Program-made: the position numbers and the translations under genes
NCBI RefSeq assembly: GCF_905475395.1
Contig: NW_025408252.1
Coordinates: 124,001-188,000 of the forward strand
From: Chrysoperla carnea
Lineage: Eukaryota; Arthropoda; Insecta; Neuroptera; Chrysopidae
Direction: 5' to 3'
Length of the DNA stretch: 64,000 nucleotides
Shown: positions 25,440-39,600 of the stretch, one piece after another
Layout of the letters: every line of letters starts with the position of its first letter
Position numbering within the stretch: position 1 is the first letter of the stretch
The notes under the pieces: generated by a model
Told to the model about the DNA's origin: nothing
Seen by the model: only the letters and a program-made list of their open reading frames with translations
Database searches by the model: none

Positions 25440-27428
25440 CAATGATTTGTATAGTCATGACTCTCTTGTTGAAAAATCGAAAATTTTCAAAAAATGTTTT
25501 TTCTATCGAAAAATGTCAAATTTGATCATTTTTGGCTTATTTGTACTTAGTCCAGTCATAAACGACCTCTTTGTATACATTTTGACTTATTTGGATAAAA
25601 ATTTCAATGATTTGTATAGTCATGAGTCTCTTGTTGAAAAATCGATAATTTTCAAAAAATATTTTTTCTATCGAAATATGTCAAATTTGATCATTTTTGG
25701 CTCATTTATACTTAGTCCAGTCATAAACGGCCTCTATGTATACATTTTGACTTATTTGGATCATAATTGCAATGATTTGTATAGTCATGAGTCTCTTGTT
25801 GAAAAATCGAAAATTTTCAAAAAATGTTTTTTCTATCGAAAAATGTCAAATTTGATAATTTTTTGCTTATTTATACTTAGTCCAGTCATAAACGACCTCT
25901 TTGTATACATTTTGACTTATTTGGATCAAAATTTCAATGATTTGTATAGTCATGACTCTCTTGTTGAAAAATCGAAAATTTTCAAAAAATGTTTTTTCTA
26001 TCGAAAAATGTCAAATTTGATCATTTTTGGCTTATTTATACTTAATCCAGATATAGACAACCTCTATGTATACATTTTGACTTATTTGGATCAAAATTTC
26101 AATGATTTGTACAGTCATGAGTCTCTTGTTGAAAAATCGAAAATTTTTAAAAAATGTTTTTTCTATGAAAAAATGTCAAATTTGATCATTTTTGGCTTAT
26201 TTATACTTAGTCCAGTCATAAACGACCTCTATGTATACATTTTGACTTATTTGGATCAAAAATGCAATGATTTGTATAGTCATGACTCTCTTGTTGAAAA
26301 ATCGAAAATTTTCAAAAAATGTTTTTTCTATCGAAAAATGTCAAATTTGATCATTTTTGGCTTATTTATACTTAGTCCAGTCATAAACGACCTCTATGTA
26401 TACATTTTTACTTATTTGGATCAAAATTGCAATGATTTGTATAGTCATGAGTCTCTTGTTGAAAAATCGAAAATTTTCAAAAAATGTTTTTTCTATCGAA
26501 AAATGTCAAATTTGATCATTTTTGGCTTATTTATACTTAGTCCAGTCATAAACGACCTCTATGTATACATTTTGACTTATTTGGATCAAAATTTCAATGA
26601 TTTGTATAGTCATGACTCTCTTGTTGAAAAATCGAAAATTTTAAAAAAATGTTTTTTCTATCGAAAAATGTCAAATTTGATCATTTTTGGCTTATTTATA
26701 CTTACTCCAGTCATAAACAACCTCTATGTATACATTTTGACTTATTTGGATCAAAATTTCAATGATTTGTATAGTCATGAGTCTCTTGTTGAAAAATCGA
26801 AAATTTTCAAAAAATGTTTTTTCTATCAAAAAATGTCAAATTTGATCATTTTTGGCTTATTTATACTTAGTCTAGTCATAAACGACCTCTATGTATACAT
26901 TTTGACTCATTTGGATCAAAATTGCAATGATTTGTATGGTCATGACTCTCTTGTTGAAAAATCGAAAATTTTCAAAAAATGTTTTTTCTATCGAAAAATG
27001 TCAAATTTGATCATTTTTGGCTTATTTATACTTAGTCGAGTCATAAACGACCTCTATGTATACATTTTGACTTATTTGGAACAAAATTTCAATGATTTGT
27101 ATAGTCATGACTCTCTTGTTAAAAAATCGAAAATTTTCAAAAAATATTTTTTCTATCGAAAAATGTCAAATTTGATCATTTTTGGCTTATTAATACTTAG
27201 TCCAGTCATAAACGACCTCTATGTATACATTTTGACTTATTTGGATCAAAGTTGCAATGATTTGTATAGTCATGAGTCTCTTATTGAAAAATCGAAAATT
27301 TTCAAAAAATGTTTTTTCTATCGAAAAATGTCAAATTTGATCATTTTTGGCTTAATTATACTTAGTCCAGTCAAAAACGACCTCTTTGTATACATTTTGA
27401 CTTATTTGGATAAAAATTTCAATGATTT
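25440..27428. repeat. Satellite segmental duplication C, copy 1
   Basis: This segment matches 28578-30400 at an offset of 3137 bp (19 units), dropping to 2972 after one unit is lost in the second copy near 29690. Private markers are AATCCAGATATAGAC at 26044 and 29181, and GACTCATTTGG at 26904 and 29876. Confidence 0.8.
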
Positions 27429-28577
27429 GTATAGTCATGAGTCTCTTGTTGAAAAATCGAAAATTTTCAAAAAATATTTTTTCTATCGAAAAATGTCAAA
27501 TTTGATCATTTTTGGCTTATTTATACTTAGTCCAGTCATAAACGGCCTCTATGTATACATTTTGAATTATTTGGATCAAAATTGCAATGATTTGTATAGT
27601 CATGAGTCTCTTGTTGAAAAATCGAAAATTTTCAAAAAATGTTTTTTCTATCGAAAAATGTCAAATTTGATCATTTTTGGCTTATTTATACTTAGTCCAG
27701 TCATAAAAAACCTCTATGTATACATTTTGACTTATTTGGATCAAAATTGCAATGATTTGTATAGTCATGACTCTCTTGTTGAAAAATCGAAAATTTTCAA
27801 AAAATATTTTTTCTATCGAAAAATGTCAAATTTGATCATTTTTGGCTTATTTATACTTAGTTCAGTCATAAACGACCTCTATGTATACATTTTGACTGAT
27901 TTGGATCAAAATTGCAATGATTTGTATTGTCATGACTCTCTTGTTGAAAAATCAAAAATTATAAAAAAATGTTTTTTCTATCGTAAAATGTCAAATTTGA
28001 TCATTTTTGGCTAATTTATACTTAGTCCAGTCATAAACGACCTCTATGTATACATTTTGACTTATTTGCATCAAAATTTCAATGATTTGTATAGTCATGA
28101 GTCTCTTGTAGAAAAATCGAAAATTTTCAAAAAATGTTTTTTCTATCGAAAAATGTCAAATTTGATCATTTTTGGCTTATTTATACTTAGTCCAGTCATA
28201 AACGACCTCTATGTATACATTTTGACTTATTTGGATCAAAATTGCAATGATTTGTATAGTCATGACCCCCTTTGTTGAAAAATCGAAAATTTTCAAAAAA
28301 TAATTTTTCTATCGAAAAATGTCAAATTTGATCATTTTTGGCTTAATTATACTTAGTCCAGTCATAATCGACCTCTATGTATACATTTTGACTTATTTGG
28401 ATCAAAATTGCAATGATTTGTATAGTCATGAGTCTCTTGTTGAAAAATCGAAAATTTTCAAAAAATGTTTTTTCTATCGAAAAATGTCAAATTTGATCAG
28501 TTTTGGCTTATTTATACTTAGTCCAGTCATAAACGACCTCTATGTATACATTTTGACTTATTTGGATCAAAATTGCA

Positions 28578-30400
28578 ATGATTTGTATAGTCATGACTCT
28601 CTTGTTGAAAAATCGAAAATTTTCAAAAAATGTTTTTTTCTATCGAAAAATGTCAAATTTGATCATTTTTGGCTTATTTGTACTTAGTCCAGTCATAAAC
28701 GACCTCTTTGTATACATTTTGACTTATTTGGATAAAAATTTCAATGATTTGTATAGTCATGAGTCTCTTGTTGAAAAATCGATAATTTTCCAAAAATATT
28801 TTTTCTATCGAAATATGTCAAATTTGATCATTTTTGGCTCATTTATACTTAGTCCAGTCATAAACGGCCTCTATGTATACATTTTGACTTATTTGGATCA
28901 AAATTGCAATGATTTGTATAGTCATGAGTCTCTTGTTGAAAAATCGAAAATTTTCAAAAAATGTTTTTTCTATCGAAAAATGTCAAATTTGATAATTTTT
29001 TGCTTATTTATACTTAGTCCAGTCATAAACGACCTCTATGTATACATTTTGACTTATTTGGATCAAAATTTCAATGATTTGTATAGTCATGACTCTCTTG
29101 TTGAAAAATCGAAAATTTTCAAAAAATGTTTTTTCTATCGAAAAATGTCAAATTTGATCATTTTTGGCTTATTTATACTTAATCCAGATATAGACAACCT
29201 CTATGTATACATTTTGACTTATTTGGATCAAAATTTCAATGATTTGTACAGTCATGAGTCTCTTGTTGAAAAATCGAAAATTTTTAAAAAATGTTTTTTC
29301 TATGAAAAAATGTCAAATTTGATCATTTTTGGCTTATTTATACTTAGTCCAGTCATAAACGACCTCTATGTATACATTTTGACTTATTTGGATCAAAAAT
29401 GCAATGATTTGTATAGTCATGACTCTCTTGTTGAAAAATCGAAAATTTTCAAAAAATGTTTTTTCTATCGAAAAATGTCAAATTTGATCATTTTTGGCTT
29501 ATTTATACTTAGTCCAGTCATAAACGACCTCTATGTATACATTTTTACTTATTTGGATCAAAATTGCAATGATTTGTATAGTCATGAGTCTCTTGTTGAA
29601 AAATCGAAAATTTTCAAAAAATGTTTTTTCTATCGAAAAATGTCAAATTTGATCATTTTTGGCTTATTTATACTTAGTCCAGTCATAAACAACCTCTATG
29701 TATACATTTTGACTTATTTGGATCAAAATTTCAATGATTTGTATAGTCATGAGTCTCTTGTTGAAAAATCGAAAATTTTCAAAAAATGTTTTTTCTATCA
29801 AAAAATGTCAAATTTGATCATTTTTGGCTTATTTATACTTAGTCTAGTCATAAACGACCTCTATGTATACATTTTGACTCATTTGGATCAAAATTGCAAT
29901 GATTTGTATGGTCATGACTCTCTTGTTGAAAAATCGAAAATTTTCAAAAAATGTTTTTTCTATCGAAAAATGTCAAATTTGATCATTTTTGGCTTATTTA
30001 TACTTAGTCGAGTCATAAACGACCTCTATGTATACATTTTGACTTATTTGGAACAAAATTTCAATGATTTGTATAGTCATGACTCTCTTGTTAAAAAATC
30101 GAAAATTTTCAAAAAATATTTTTTCTATCGAAAAATGTCAAATTTGATCATTTTTGGCTTATTAATACTTAGTCCAGTCATAAACGACCTCTATGTATAC
30201 ATTTTGACTTATTTGGATCAAAGTTGCAATGATTTGTATAGTCATGAGTCTCTTATTGAAAAATCGAAAATTTTCAAAAAATGTTTTTTCTATCGAAAAA
30301 TGTCAAATTTGATCATTTTTGGCTTAATTATACTTAGTCCAGTCAAAAACGACCTCTTTGTATACATTTTGACTTATTTGGATAAAAATTTCAATGATTT
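28578..30400. repeat. Satellite segmental duplication C, copy 2
   Basis: This is the partner of 25440-27428. Its right part (29690-30400) is duplicated again at 31010-31725, an offset of 1320 bp or eight units. Confidence 0.8.
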
Positions 30401-32207
30401 GTATAGTCATGACTCTCTTGTTGAAAAATCGAAAATTTTCAAAAAATGTTTTTTCTATCGAAAAATGTCAAATTTGATCATTTTTGGCTTATTTATACTT
30501 AGTCCAGTCATAAACGACCTCTATGTATACATTTTGACTTATTTGGAACAAAATTTCAATGATTTGTATAGTCATGACTCTCTTGTTAAAAAATCGAAAA
30601 TTTTCAAAAAATATTTTTTCTATCGAAAAATGTCAAATTTGATCATTTTTGGCTTATTAATACTTAGTCCAGTCATAAACGACCTCTATGTATACATTTT
30701 TATTTATTTGGATCAAAATTGCAATGATTTGTATAGTCATGAGTCTCTTGTTGAAAAATCGAAAATTTTCAAAAAATGTTTTTTCTATCGAAAAATGTCA
30801 AATTTGATCATTTTTGGCTTATTTATACTTAGTCCAGTCATAAACGACCTCTATGTATACATTTTGACTTATTTGGATCAAAATTTCAATGATTTGTATA
30901 GTCATGACTCTCTTGTTGAAAAATCGAAAATTTTAAAAAAATGTTTTTTCTATCGAAAAATGTCAAATTTGATCATTTTTGGCTTATTTATACTTAGTCC
31001 AGTCATAAACAACCTCTATGTATACATTTTGACTTATTTGGATCAAAATTTCAATGATTTCTATAGTCATGAGTCTCTTGTTGAAAAATCGAAAATTTTC
31101 AAAAAATGTTTTTTCTATCAAAAAATGTCAAATTTGATCATTTTTGGCTTATTTATACTTAGTCTAGTCATAAACGACCTCTATGTATACATTTTGACTC
31201 ATTTGGATCAAAATTGCAATGATTTGTATGGTCATGACTCTCTTGTTGAAAAATCGAAAATTTTCAAAAAATGTTTTTTCTATCGAAAAATGTCAAATTT
31301 GATCATTTTTGGCTTATTTATACTTAGTCGAGTCATAAACGACCTCTATGTATACATTTTGACTTATTTGGAACAAAATTTCAATGATTTGTATAGTCAT
31401 GACTCTCTTGTTAAAAAATCGAAAATTTTCAAAAAATATTTTTTTTATCGAAAAATGTCAAATTTGATCATTTTTGGCTTATTAATACTTAGTCCAGTCA
31501 TAAACGACCTCTATGTATACATTTTGACTTATTTGGATCAAAGTTGCAATGATTTGTATAGTCATGAGTCTCTTATTGAAAAATCGAAAATTTTCAAAAA
31601 ATGTTTTTTCTATCGAAAAATGTCAAATTTGATCATTTTTGGCTTAACTATACTTAGTCCAGTCAAAAACGACCTCTTTGTATACATTTTGACTTATTTG
31701 GATAAAAATTTCAATGATTTGTATAGTCATGAGTCTCTTGTTGAAAAATCGAAAATTTTCAAAAAATATTTTTTCTATCGAAAAATGTCAAATTTGATCA
31801 TTTTTGGCTTATTTATACTTAGTCCAGTCATAAACGGCCTCTATGTATACATTTTGAATTATTTGGATCAAAATTGCAATGATTTGTATAGTCATGAGTC
31901 TCTTGTTGAAAAATCGAAAATTTTCAAAAAATGTTTTTTCTATCGAAAAATGTCAAATTTGATCATTTTTGGCTTATTTATACTTAGTCCAGTCATAAAC
32001 AACCTCTATGTATACATTTTGACTTATTTGGATCAAAATTGCAATGATTTGTATAGTCATGAGTCTCTTCTTGAAAAATCGAAAATTTTCAGAAAATGTT
32101 TTTCCTATCGAAAAATGTCAAATTTGATCATTTTTGGATTATTTATACTTAATCCAGTCATAAACGACCTCTATGTATACATTTTGACTTATTTGGATCA
32201 AAATTGA
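28578..32207 (+). other. Longest stop-free frame in the satellite (22 units, 1209 codons), not called a gene
   Basis: The frame spans exactly 3630 bp, or 22 units, of the satellite. It encodes a 55-residue hydrophobic repeat that begins MSNLIIFGLFILSPVINDLY. It opens in a neighbouring frame and enters the main frame through a T6-to-T7 slip near 28634. It ends where TGC became TGA at 32205-32207. Similar open frames lie at 25087-28014, 42699-45002, 32607-34598 and 48547-50373. The recurrent differences between units are mostly amino-acid changing (C/F, E/D, D/N, F/S), and many units carry stops or frameshifts. There is therefore no sign of protein-level selection. A transcribed repeat peptide cannot be excluded. 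Confidence 0.6.
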
Positions 32208-35205
32208 AATGATTTGTATAGTCATGACTCTCTTGTTGAAAAATCGAAAATTTTCAAAAAATGTTTTTTCTATCGAAAAATGTCAAATTTGATCATTTTT
32301 GGCTCATTTATACTTAGTCCAGTCATAAACCTCTATGTATACATTTTGACTTATTTGGATCAAAGTTGCAATGATTTGTATAGTCATGAGTCTCTTGTTG
32401 AAAAATCGAAAATTTTCAAAAAATGTTTTTTCTATCGAAAAATGTCAAATTTGATCATTTTTGGCTTATTTATACTTAGTCCAGTCATAAACGACCTCTA
32501 TGTATACATTTTGACTTTTTTGGATCAAAATTTCAAAGATTTGTATAGTCATGACTCTCTTGTTGAAAAATCGAAAATTTTAAAAAAATGTTTTTTCTAG
32601 CGAAAATTGTCAAATTTGATCATTTTACGCTTATTTATACTTAGTTCAGTCATAAACGACCTCTATGTATACATTTTGACTTATTTGGATCAAAAATGCA
32701 ATGATTTGTATAGTCATGACTCTCTTGTTGAAAAATCGAAAATTTTCAAAAAATGTTTTTTCTATCGAAAAATGTCAAATTTGATCATTTTTGGCTTATT
32801 TATACTTAGTCCAGTCATAAACGACCTCTATGTATACATTTTTACTTATTTGGATCAAAATTGCAATGATTTGTATAGTCATGAGTCTCTTGTTGAAAAA
32901 TCGAAAATTTTCAAAAAATGTTTTTTCTATCGAAAAATGTCAAATTTGATCATTTTTGGCTTATTTATACTTAGTCCAGTCATAAACGACCTCTATGTAT
33001 ACATTTTGACTTATTTGGATCAAAATTTCAATGATTTGTATAGTCATGACTCTCTTGTTGAAAATACGAAAATTTTAAAAAAATGTTTTTTCTATCGAAA
33101 AATGTCAAATTTGATCATTTTTGGCTTATTTATACTTAGTCCAGTCATAAACAACCTCTATGTATACATTTTGACTTATTTGGATCAAAATTTTAATGAT
33201 TTGTATAGTCATGAGTCTCTTGTTGAAAAATCGAAAATTTTCAAAAAATGTTTTTTCTATCAAAAAATGTCAAATTTGATCTTTTTTGGCTTATTTATAC
33301 TTAGTCTAGTCATAAACGACCTCTATGTATACATTTTGACTTATTTGGATCAAAATTGCAATGATTTGTATAGTCATGACTCTCTTGTTGAAAAATCGAA
33401 AATTTTCAAAAAATGTTTTTTTTATCGAAAAATGTCAAATTTGATCATTTTTGGCTTATTTATACTTAGTCCAGTCATAAGCAACCTCTATGTATACTTC
33501 TTGACTTATTTGGATCAAAATTGCAATGATTTGTATAGTCATGAGTCTCTTGTTGAAAAATCGAAAATTTTCAAAAAATGTTTTTTCTATCGAAAAATGT
33601 CAAATTTGATCATTTTTGGATTATTTATACGTAGTCAAGTCATAAACGACCCCTATGTATACATTTTGACTTATTTGGTTCAAAATTGCAATGATTTGTA
33701 TAGTCATGACTCTCTTGTTGAAAAATCGAAAATTTTCAAAAAATGTTTTTTCTATCGAAAAATGTCTAATTTGATCATTTTTGGCTTATTTATACTTAGT
33801 CCAGTCATAAGCGACCTCTATGTATACTTCTTGACTTATTTGGATCAAAATTGCAATGATTTGTATAGTCATGAGTCTCTTGTTGAAAAATCGAAAATTT
33901 TCAAAAAATGTTTTTTCTATCGAAAAATGTCAAATTTGATCATTTTTGGCTTATTTATACGTAGTCCAGTCATAAACGACCCCTATGTATACATTTTGAC
34001 TTATTTGGTTCAAAATTGCAATGATTTGTATAGTCATGACTCTCTTGTTGAAAAATCGAAAATTTTCAAAAAATGTTTTTTCTATCGAAAAATCTCAAAT
34101 TTGATCATTTTTGGCTTACTTATACTTAGTCGAGTCATAAACGACCTCTATGTATACATTTTGACTTATTTGGATCAAAATTTCAATGATTTGTATAGTC
34201 ATGACTCTCTTGTTGAAAAATCGAAAATTTTCAAAAAATATTTTTTCTATCGAAAAATGTCAAATTTGATCATTTTTGGCTTATTAATACTTAGTCCAGT
34301 CATAAACGACCTCTATGTATACATTTTGACTTATTTGGATCAAAATTGCAATGATTTGTATAGTCATGAGTCTCTTATTGAAAAATCGAAAATTTTCAAA
34401 AAATGTTTTTTCTATCGAAAAATGTCAAATTTGATCATTTTTGGCTTATTTGTACTTAGTCCAGTCAAAAACGACCTCTATGTATACATTTTGACTTATT
34501 TGGATCAAAATTTCAATGATTTGTATAGTCATGACTCTCTTGTTGAAAAATCAAAATTTTCAAAAAATGTTTTTTCTATCGAAAAATGTCTAATTTGATC
34601 ATTTTTGGCTTAATTATACTTAGTCCAGTCATAAACGACCTCTTTGTATACATTTTGACTTAGTTGGATAAAAATTTCAATGATTTGTATAGTAATGAGT
34701 CTCTTGTTGAAAAATCGAAAATTTTCAAAAAATATTTTTTCTATCGAAAAATGTCAAATTGGATCATTTTTGGCTTATTTATACTTAGTCTAGTCATGAA
34801 CGACCTCTATGTATACATTTTGACTTATTTGGATCAAAATTGCAATGATTTGTATAGTCATGAGTCTCTTGTTGAAAAATCGAAAATTTTCAAAAAATGT
34901 TTTTTCTATCGAAAAATCTCAAATTTGATCATTTTTGGCTTATTTAATCTTAGTCGAGTCATAAACGACCCCTATGTATACATTTTGACTTATTTGGATC
35001 AAAATTGCAATGATTTGTATAGTCATGACTCTCTTGTTAAAAAATCGAAAATTTTCAAAAAATGTTTTTTCTATCGAAAAATCTCAAATTTGATCATTTT
35101 TGGCTTATTTATACTTAGTCGAGTCATAAACGACCTCTATGTATACATTTTGACTTATTTGGATCAAAATTTCAATGATTTGTATAGTCATGACTCTCTT
35201 GTTAA
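32086..35205. repeat. Satellite segmental duplication D, copy 1 (about 3.1 kb)
   Basis: This segment matches 35550-38606 at an offset of about 3461 bp (21 units). Private markers are CAGAAAATG at its start, a 3-bp deletion giving CATAAACCTC at 32330, GCGAAAATTGTC with TTTTACGC near 32600, and TTTAATCTTAG at 34945/38345. Confidence 0.88.
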
Positions 35206-35549
35206 AAAATCGAAAATTTTCAAAAAATATTTTTTCTATCGAAAAATGTCAAATTTGATCATTTTTGGCTTATTAATACTTAGTCCAGTCATAAACGACC
35301 TCTATGTATACATTTTGACTTATTTGGATCAAAGTTGCAATGATTTGTATAGTCATGAGTCTCTTATTGAAAAATCGAAAATTTTCAAAAAATGTTTTTT
35401 CTATCGAAAAATGTCAAATTTGATCATTTTTGGCTTAATTATACTTAGTCCAGTCATAAACGGCCTCTATGTATACATTTTGAATTATTTGGATCAAAAT
35501 TGCAATGATTTGTATAGTCATGAGTCTCTTGTTGAAAAATCGAAAATTT

Positions 35550-38500
35550 TCAGAAAATGTTTTTCCTATCGAAAAATGTCAAATTTGATCATTTTTGGAT
35601 TATTTATACTTAGTCCAGTCATAAACGACCTCTATGTATACATTTTGACTTATTTGGATCAAAATTGAAATGATTTGTATAGTCATGACTCTCTTGTTGA
35701 AAAATCGAAAATTTTCAAAAAATGTTTTTTCTATCGAAAAATGTCAAATTTGATCATTTTTGGCTCATTTATACTTAGTCCAGTCATAAACCTCTATGTA
35801 TACATTTTGACTTATTTGGATCAAAGTTGCAATGATTTGTATAGTCATGAGTCTCTTGTTGAAAAATCGAAAATTTTCAAAAAATGTTTTTTCTATCGAA
35901 AAATGTCAAATTTGATCATTTTTGGCTTATTTATACTTAGTCCAGTCATAAACGACCTCTATGTATACATTTTGACTTTTTTGGATCAAAATTTTAAAGA
36001 TTTGTATAGTCATGACTCTCTTGTTGAAAAATCGAAAATTTTAAAAAAATGTTTTTTCTAGCGAAAATTGTCAAATTTGATCATTTTACGCTTATTTATA
36101 CTTAGTTCAGTCATAAACGACCTCTATGTATACATTTTGACTTATTTGGATCAAAAATGCAATGATTTGTATAGTCATGACTCTCTTGTTGAAAAATCGA
36201 AAATTTTCAAAAAATGTTTTTTCTATCGAAAAATGTCAAATTTGATCATTTTTGGCTTATTTATACTTAGTCCAGTCATAAACGACCTCTATGTATACAT
36301 TTTTACTTATTTGGATCAAAATTGCAATGATTTGTATAGTCATGAGTCTCTTGTTGAAAAATCGAAAATTATAAAAAAATGTTTTTTTCTATCGAAAAAT
36401 GTCAAATTTGATCATTTTTGGCTTATTTATACTTAGTCCAGTCATAAACGACCTCTATGTATACATTTTGACTTATTTGGATCAAAATTTCAATGATTTG
36501 TATAGTCATGACTCTCTTGTTGAAAATACGAAAATTTTAAAAAAATGTTTTTTTCTATCGAAAAATGTCAAATTTGATCATTTTTGGCTTATTTATACTT
36601 AGTCCAGTCATAAACAACCTCTATGTATACATTTTGACTTATTTGGATCAAAATTTTAATCAAAAAATGTCAAATTTGATCATTTTTGGCTTATTTATAC
36701 TTAGTCTAGTCATAAACGACCTCTATGTATACATTTTGACTTATTTGGATCAAAATTGCAATGATTTGTATAGTCATGACTCTCTTGTTGAAAAATCGAA
36801 AATTTTCAAAAAATGTTTTTTTTATCGAAAAATGTCAAATTTGATCATTTTTGGCTTATTTATACTTAGTCCAGTCATAAGCAACCTCTATGTATACTTC
36901 TTGACTTATTTGGATCAAAATTGCAATGATTTGTATAGTCATGAGTCTCTTGTTGAAAAATCGAAAATTTTCAAAAAATGTTTTTTCTATCGAAAAATGT
37001 CAAATTTGATCATTTTTGGCTTATTTATACGTAGTCAAGTCATAAACGACCCCTATGTATACATTTTGACTTATTTGGTTCAAAATTGCAATGATTTGTA
37101 TAGTCATGACTCTCTTGTTGAAAAATCGAAAATTTTCAAAAAATGTTTTTTCTATCGAAAAATGTCTAATTTGATCATTTTTGGCTTATTTATACTTAGT
37201 CCAGTCATAAGCGACCTCTATGTATACTTCTTGACTTATTTGGATCAAAATTGCAATGATTTGTATAGTCATGAGTCTCTTGTTGAAAAATCGAAAATTT
37301 TCAAAAAATGTTTTTTCTATCGAAAAATGTCAAATTTGATCATTTTTGGCTTATTTATACGTAGTCCAGTCATAAACGACCCCTATGTATACATTTTGAC
37401 TTATTTGGTTCAAAATTGCAATGATTTGTATAGTCATGACTCTCTTGTTGAAAAATCGAAAATTTTCAAAAAATGTTTTTTCTATCGAAAAATCTCAAAT
37501 TTGATCATTTTTGGCTTATTTATACTTAGTCGAGTCATAAACGACCTCTATGTATACATTTTGACTTATTTGGATCAAAATTTCAATGATTTGTATAGTC
37601 ATGACTCTCTTGTTGAAAAATCGAAAATTTTCAAAAAATATTTTTTCTATCGAAAAATGTCAAATTTGATCATTTTTGGCTTATTAATACTTAGTCCAGT
37701 CATAAACGACCTCTATGTATACATTTTGACTTATTTGGATCAAAATTGCAATGATTTGTATAGTCATGAGTCTCTTATTGAAAAATCGAAAATTTTCAAA
37801 AAATGTTTTTTCTATCGAAAAATGTCAAATTTGATCATTTTTGGCTTATTTGTACTTAGTCCAGTCAAAAACGACCTCTATGTATACATTTTGACTTATT
37901 TGGATCAAAATTTCAATGATTTGTATAGTCATGACTCTCTTGTTGAAAAATCAAAATTTTCAAAAAATGTTTTTTCTATCGAAAAATGTCTAATTTGATC
38001 ATTTTTGGCTTAATTATACTTAGTCCAGTCATAAACGACCTCTTTGTATACATTTTGACTTAGTTGGATAAAAATTTCAATGATTTGTATAGTCATGAGT
38101 CTCTTGTTGAAAAATCGAAAATTTTCAAAAAATATTTTTTCTATCGAAAAATGTCAAATTGGATCATTTTTGGCTTATTTATACTTAGTCTAGTCATAAA
38201 CGACCTCTATGTATACATTTTGACTTATTTGGATCAAAATTGCAATGATTTGTATAGTCATGAGTCTCTTGTTGAAAAATCGAAAATTTTCAAAAAATGT
38301 TTTTTCTATCGAAAAATCTCAAATTTGATCATTTTTGGCTTATTTAATCTTAGTCGAGTCATAAACGACCCCTATGTATACATTTTGACTTATTTGGATC
38401 AAAATTGCAATGATTTGTATAGTCATGACTCTCTTGTTAAAAAATCGAAAATTTTCAAAAAATGTTTTTTCTATCGAAAAATCTCAAATTTGATCATTTT

Positions 38501-38606
38501 TGGCTTATTTATACTTAGTCGAGTCATAAACGACCTCTATGTATACATTTTGACTTATTTGGATCAAAATTTCAATGATTTGTATAGTCATGACTCTCTT
38601 GTTGAA
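35550..38606. repeat. Satellite segmental duplication D, copy 2, with a 63-bp internal deletion
   Basis: This is the partner of 32086-35205. At 36660/36661 it lacks 63 bp present in copy 1 (33198-33260), which shortens the offset from about 3461 to 3400. The deletion is 21 codons and keeps the open frame. Two T7 slips (near 36381 and 36549) occur here but not in copy 1. Confidence 0.88.
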
Positions 38607-39600
38607 AAATCGAAAATTTTCAAAAAATGTTTTTTCTATCGAAAAATGTCGAATTTGATCATTTTTGGCTTATTAATACTTAGTCCAGTCATAAACGACC
38701 TCAATGTATACATTTTGACTTATTTGGATCAAAATTTCAATGATTTGTATAGTCATGACTCTCTTGTTGAAAAATCAAAATTTTCAAAAAATGTTTTTTC
38801 TATCGAAAAATGTCAAATTTGATCATTTTTGGCTTATTTATACTTAGTCCAGTCATAAACAACCTCTATGTATACATTTTGACTTATTTGAATCAAAATT
38901 GCAATGATTTGTATAGTCATGAGTCTCTTATTGAAAAATCGAAAATTTTCAAAAAATGTTTTTTCTATCGAAAAACCTCAAATTTGATCATTTTTGGCTT
39001 ATTTATACTTAGTCGAGTCATAAACGACCTCTATGTATACATTTTGACTTATTTGGATCAAAATTTCAATGATTTGTATAGTCATGACTCTCTTGTTGAA
39101 AAATCGAAAATTTTCAAAAAATATTTTTTCTATCGAAAAATGTCAAATTTGATCATTTTTGGCTTATTTATACTTAGTCCAGTCATAAACGACCTCTATG
39201 TATACATTTTGACTTATTAGGATCAAAATTGCAATGATTTGTATAGTCATGAGTCTCTTGTTGAAAAATCGAAAATTTTCAAAAAATGTTTTTTCTATCG
39301 AAAAATGTCAAATTTGATCATTTTTGGCATATTTGTACTTAGTCCAGGCAAAAACGACCTCTATGTATACATTTTGACTTATTTGGATCAAAATTGCAAT
39401 GATTTGTATAGTCATGAGTCTCTTGTTGAAAAATCGAATATTTTCAAAAAATGTTTTTTCTATCGAAAAATGTCAAATTTGATCATTTTTGGCTTATTTA
39501 TACTTAGTCCAGTCATAAACAACCTCTATGTATACATTTTGACTTATTTGGATCAAAATTGCAATGATTTGTATAGTCATGACTCTCTTGTTGAAAAATC

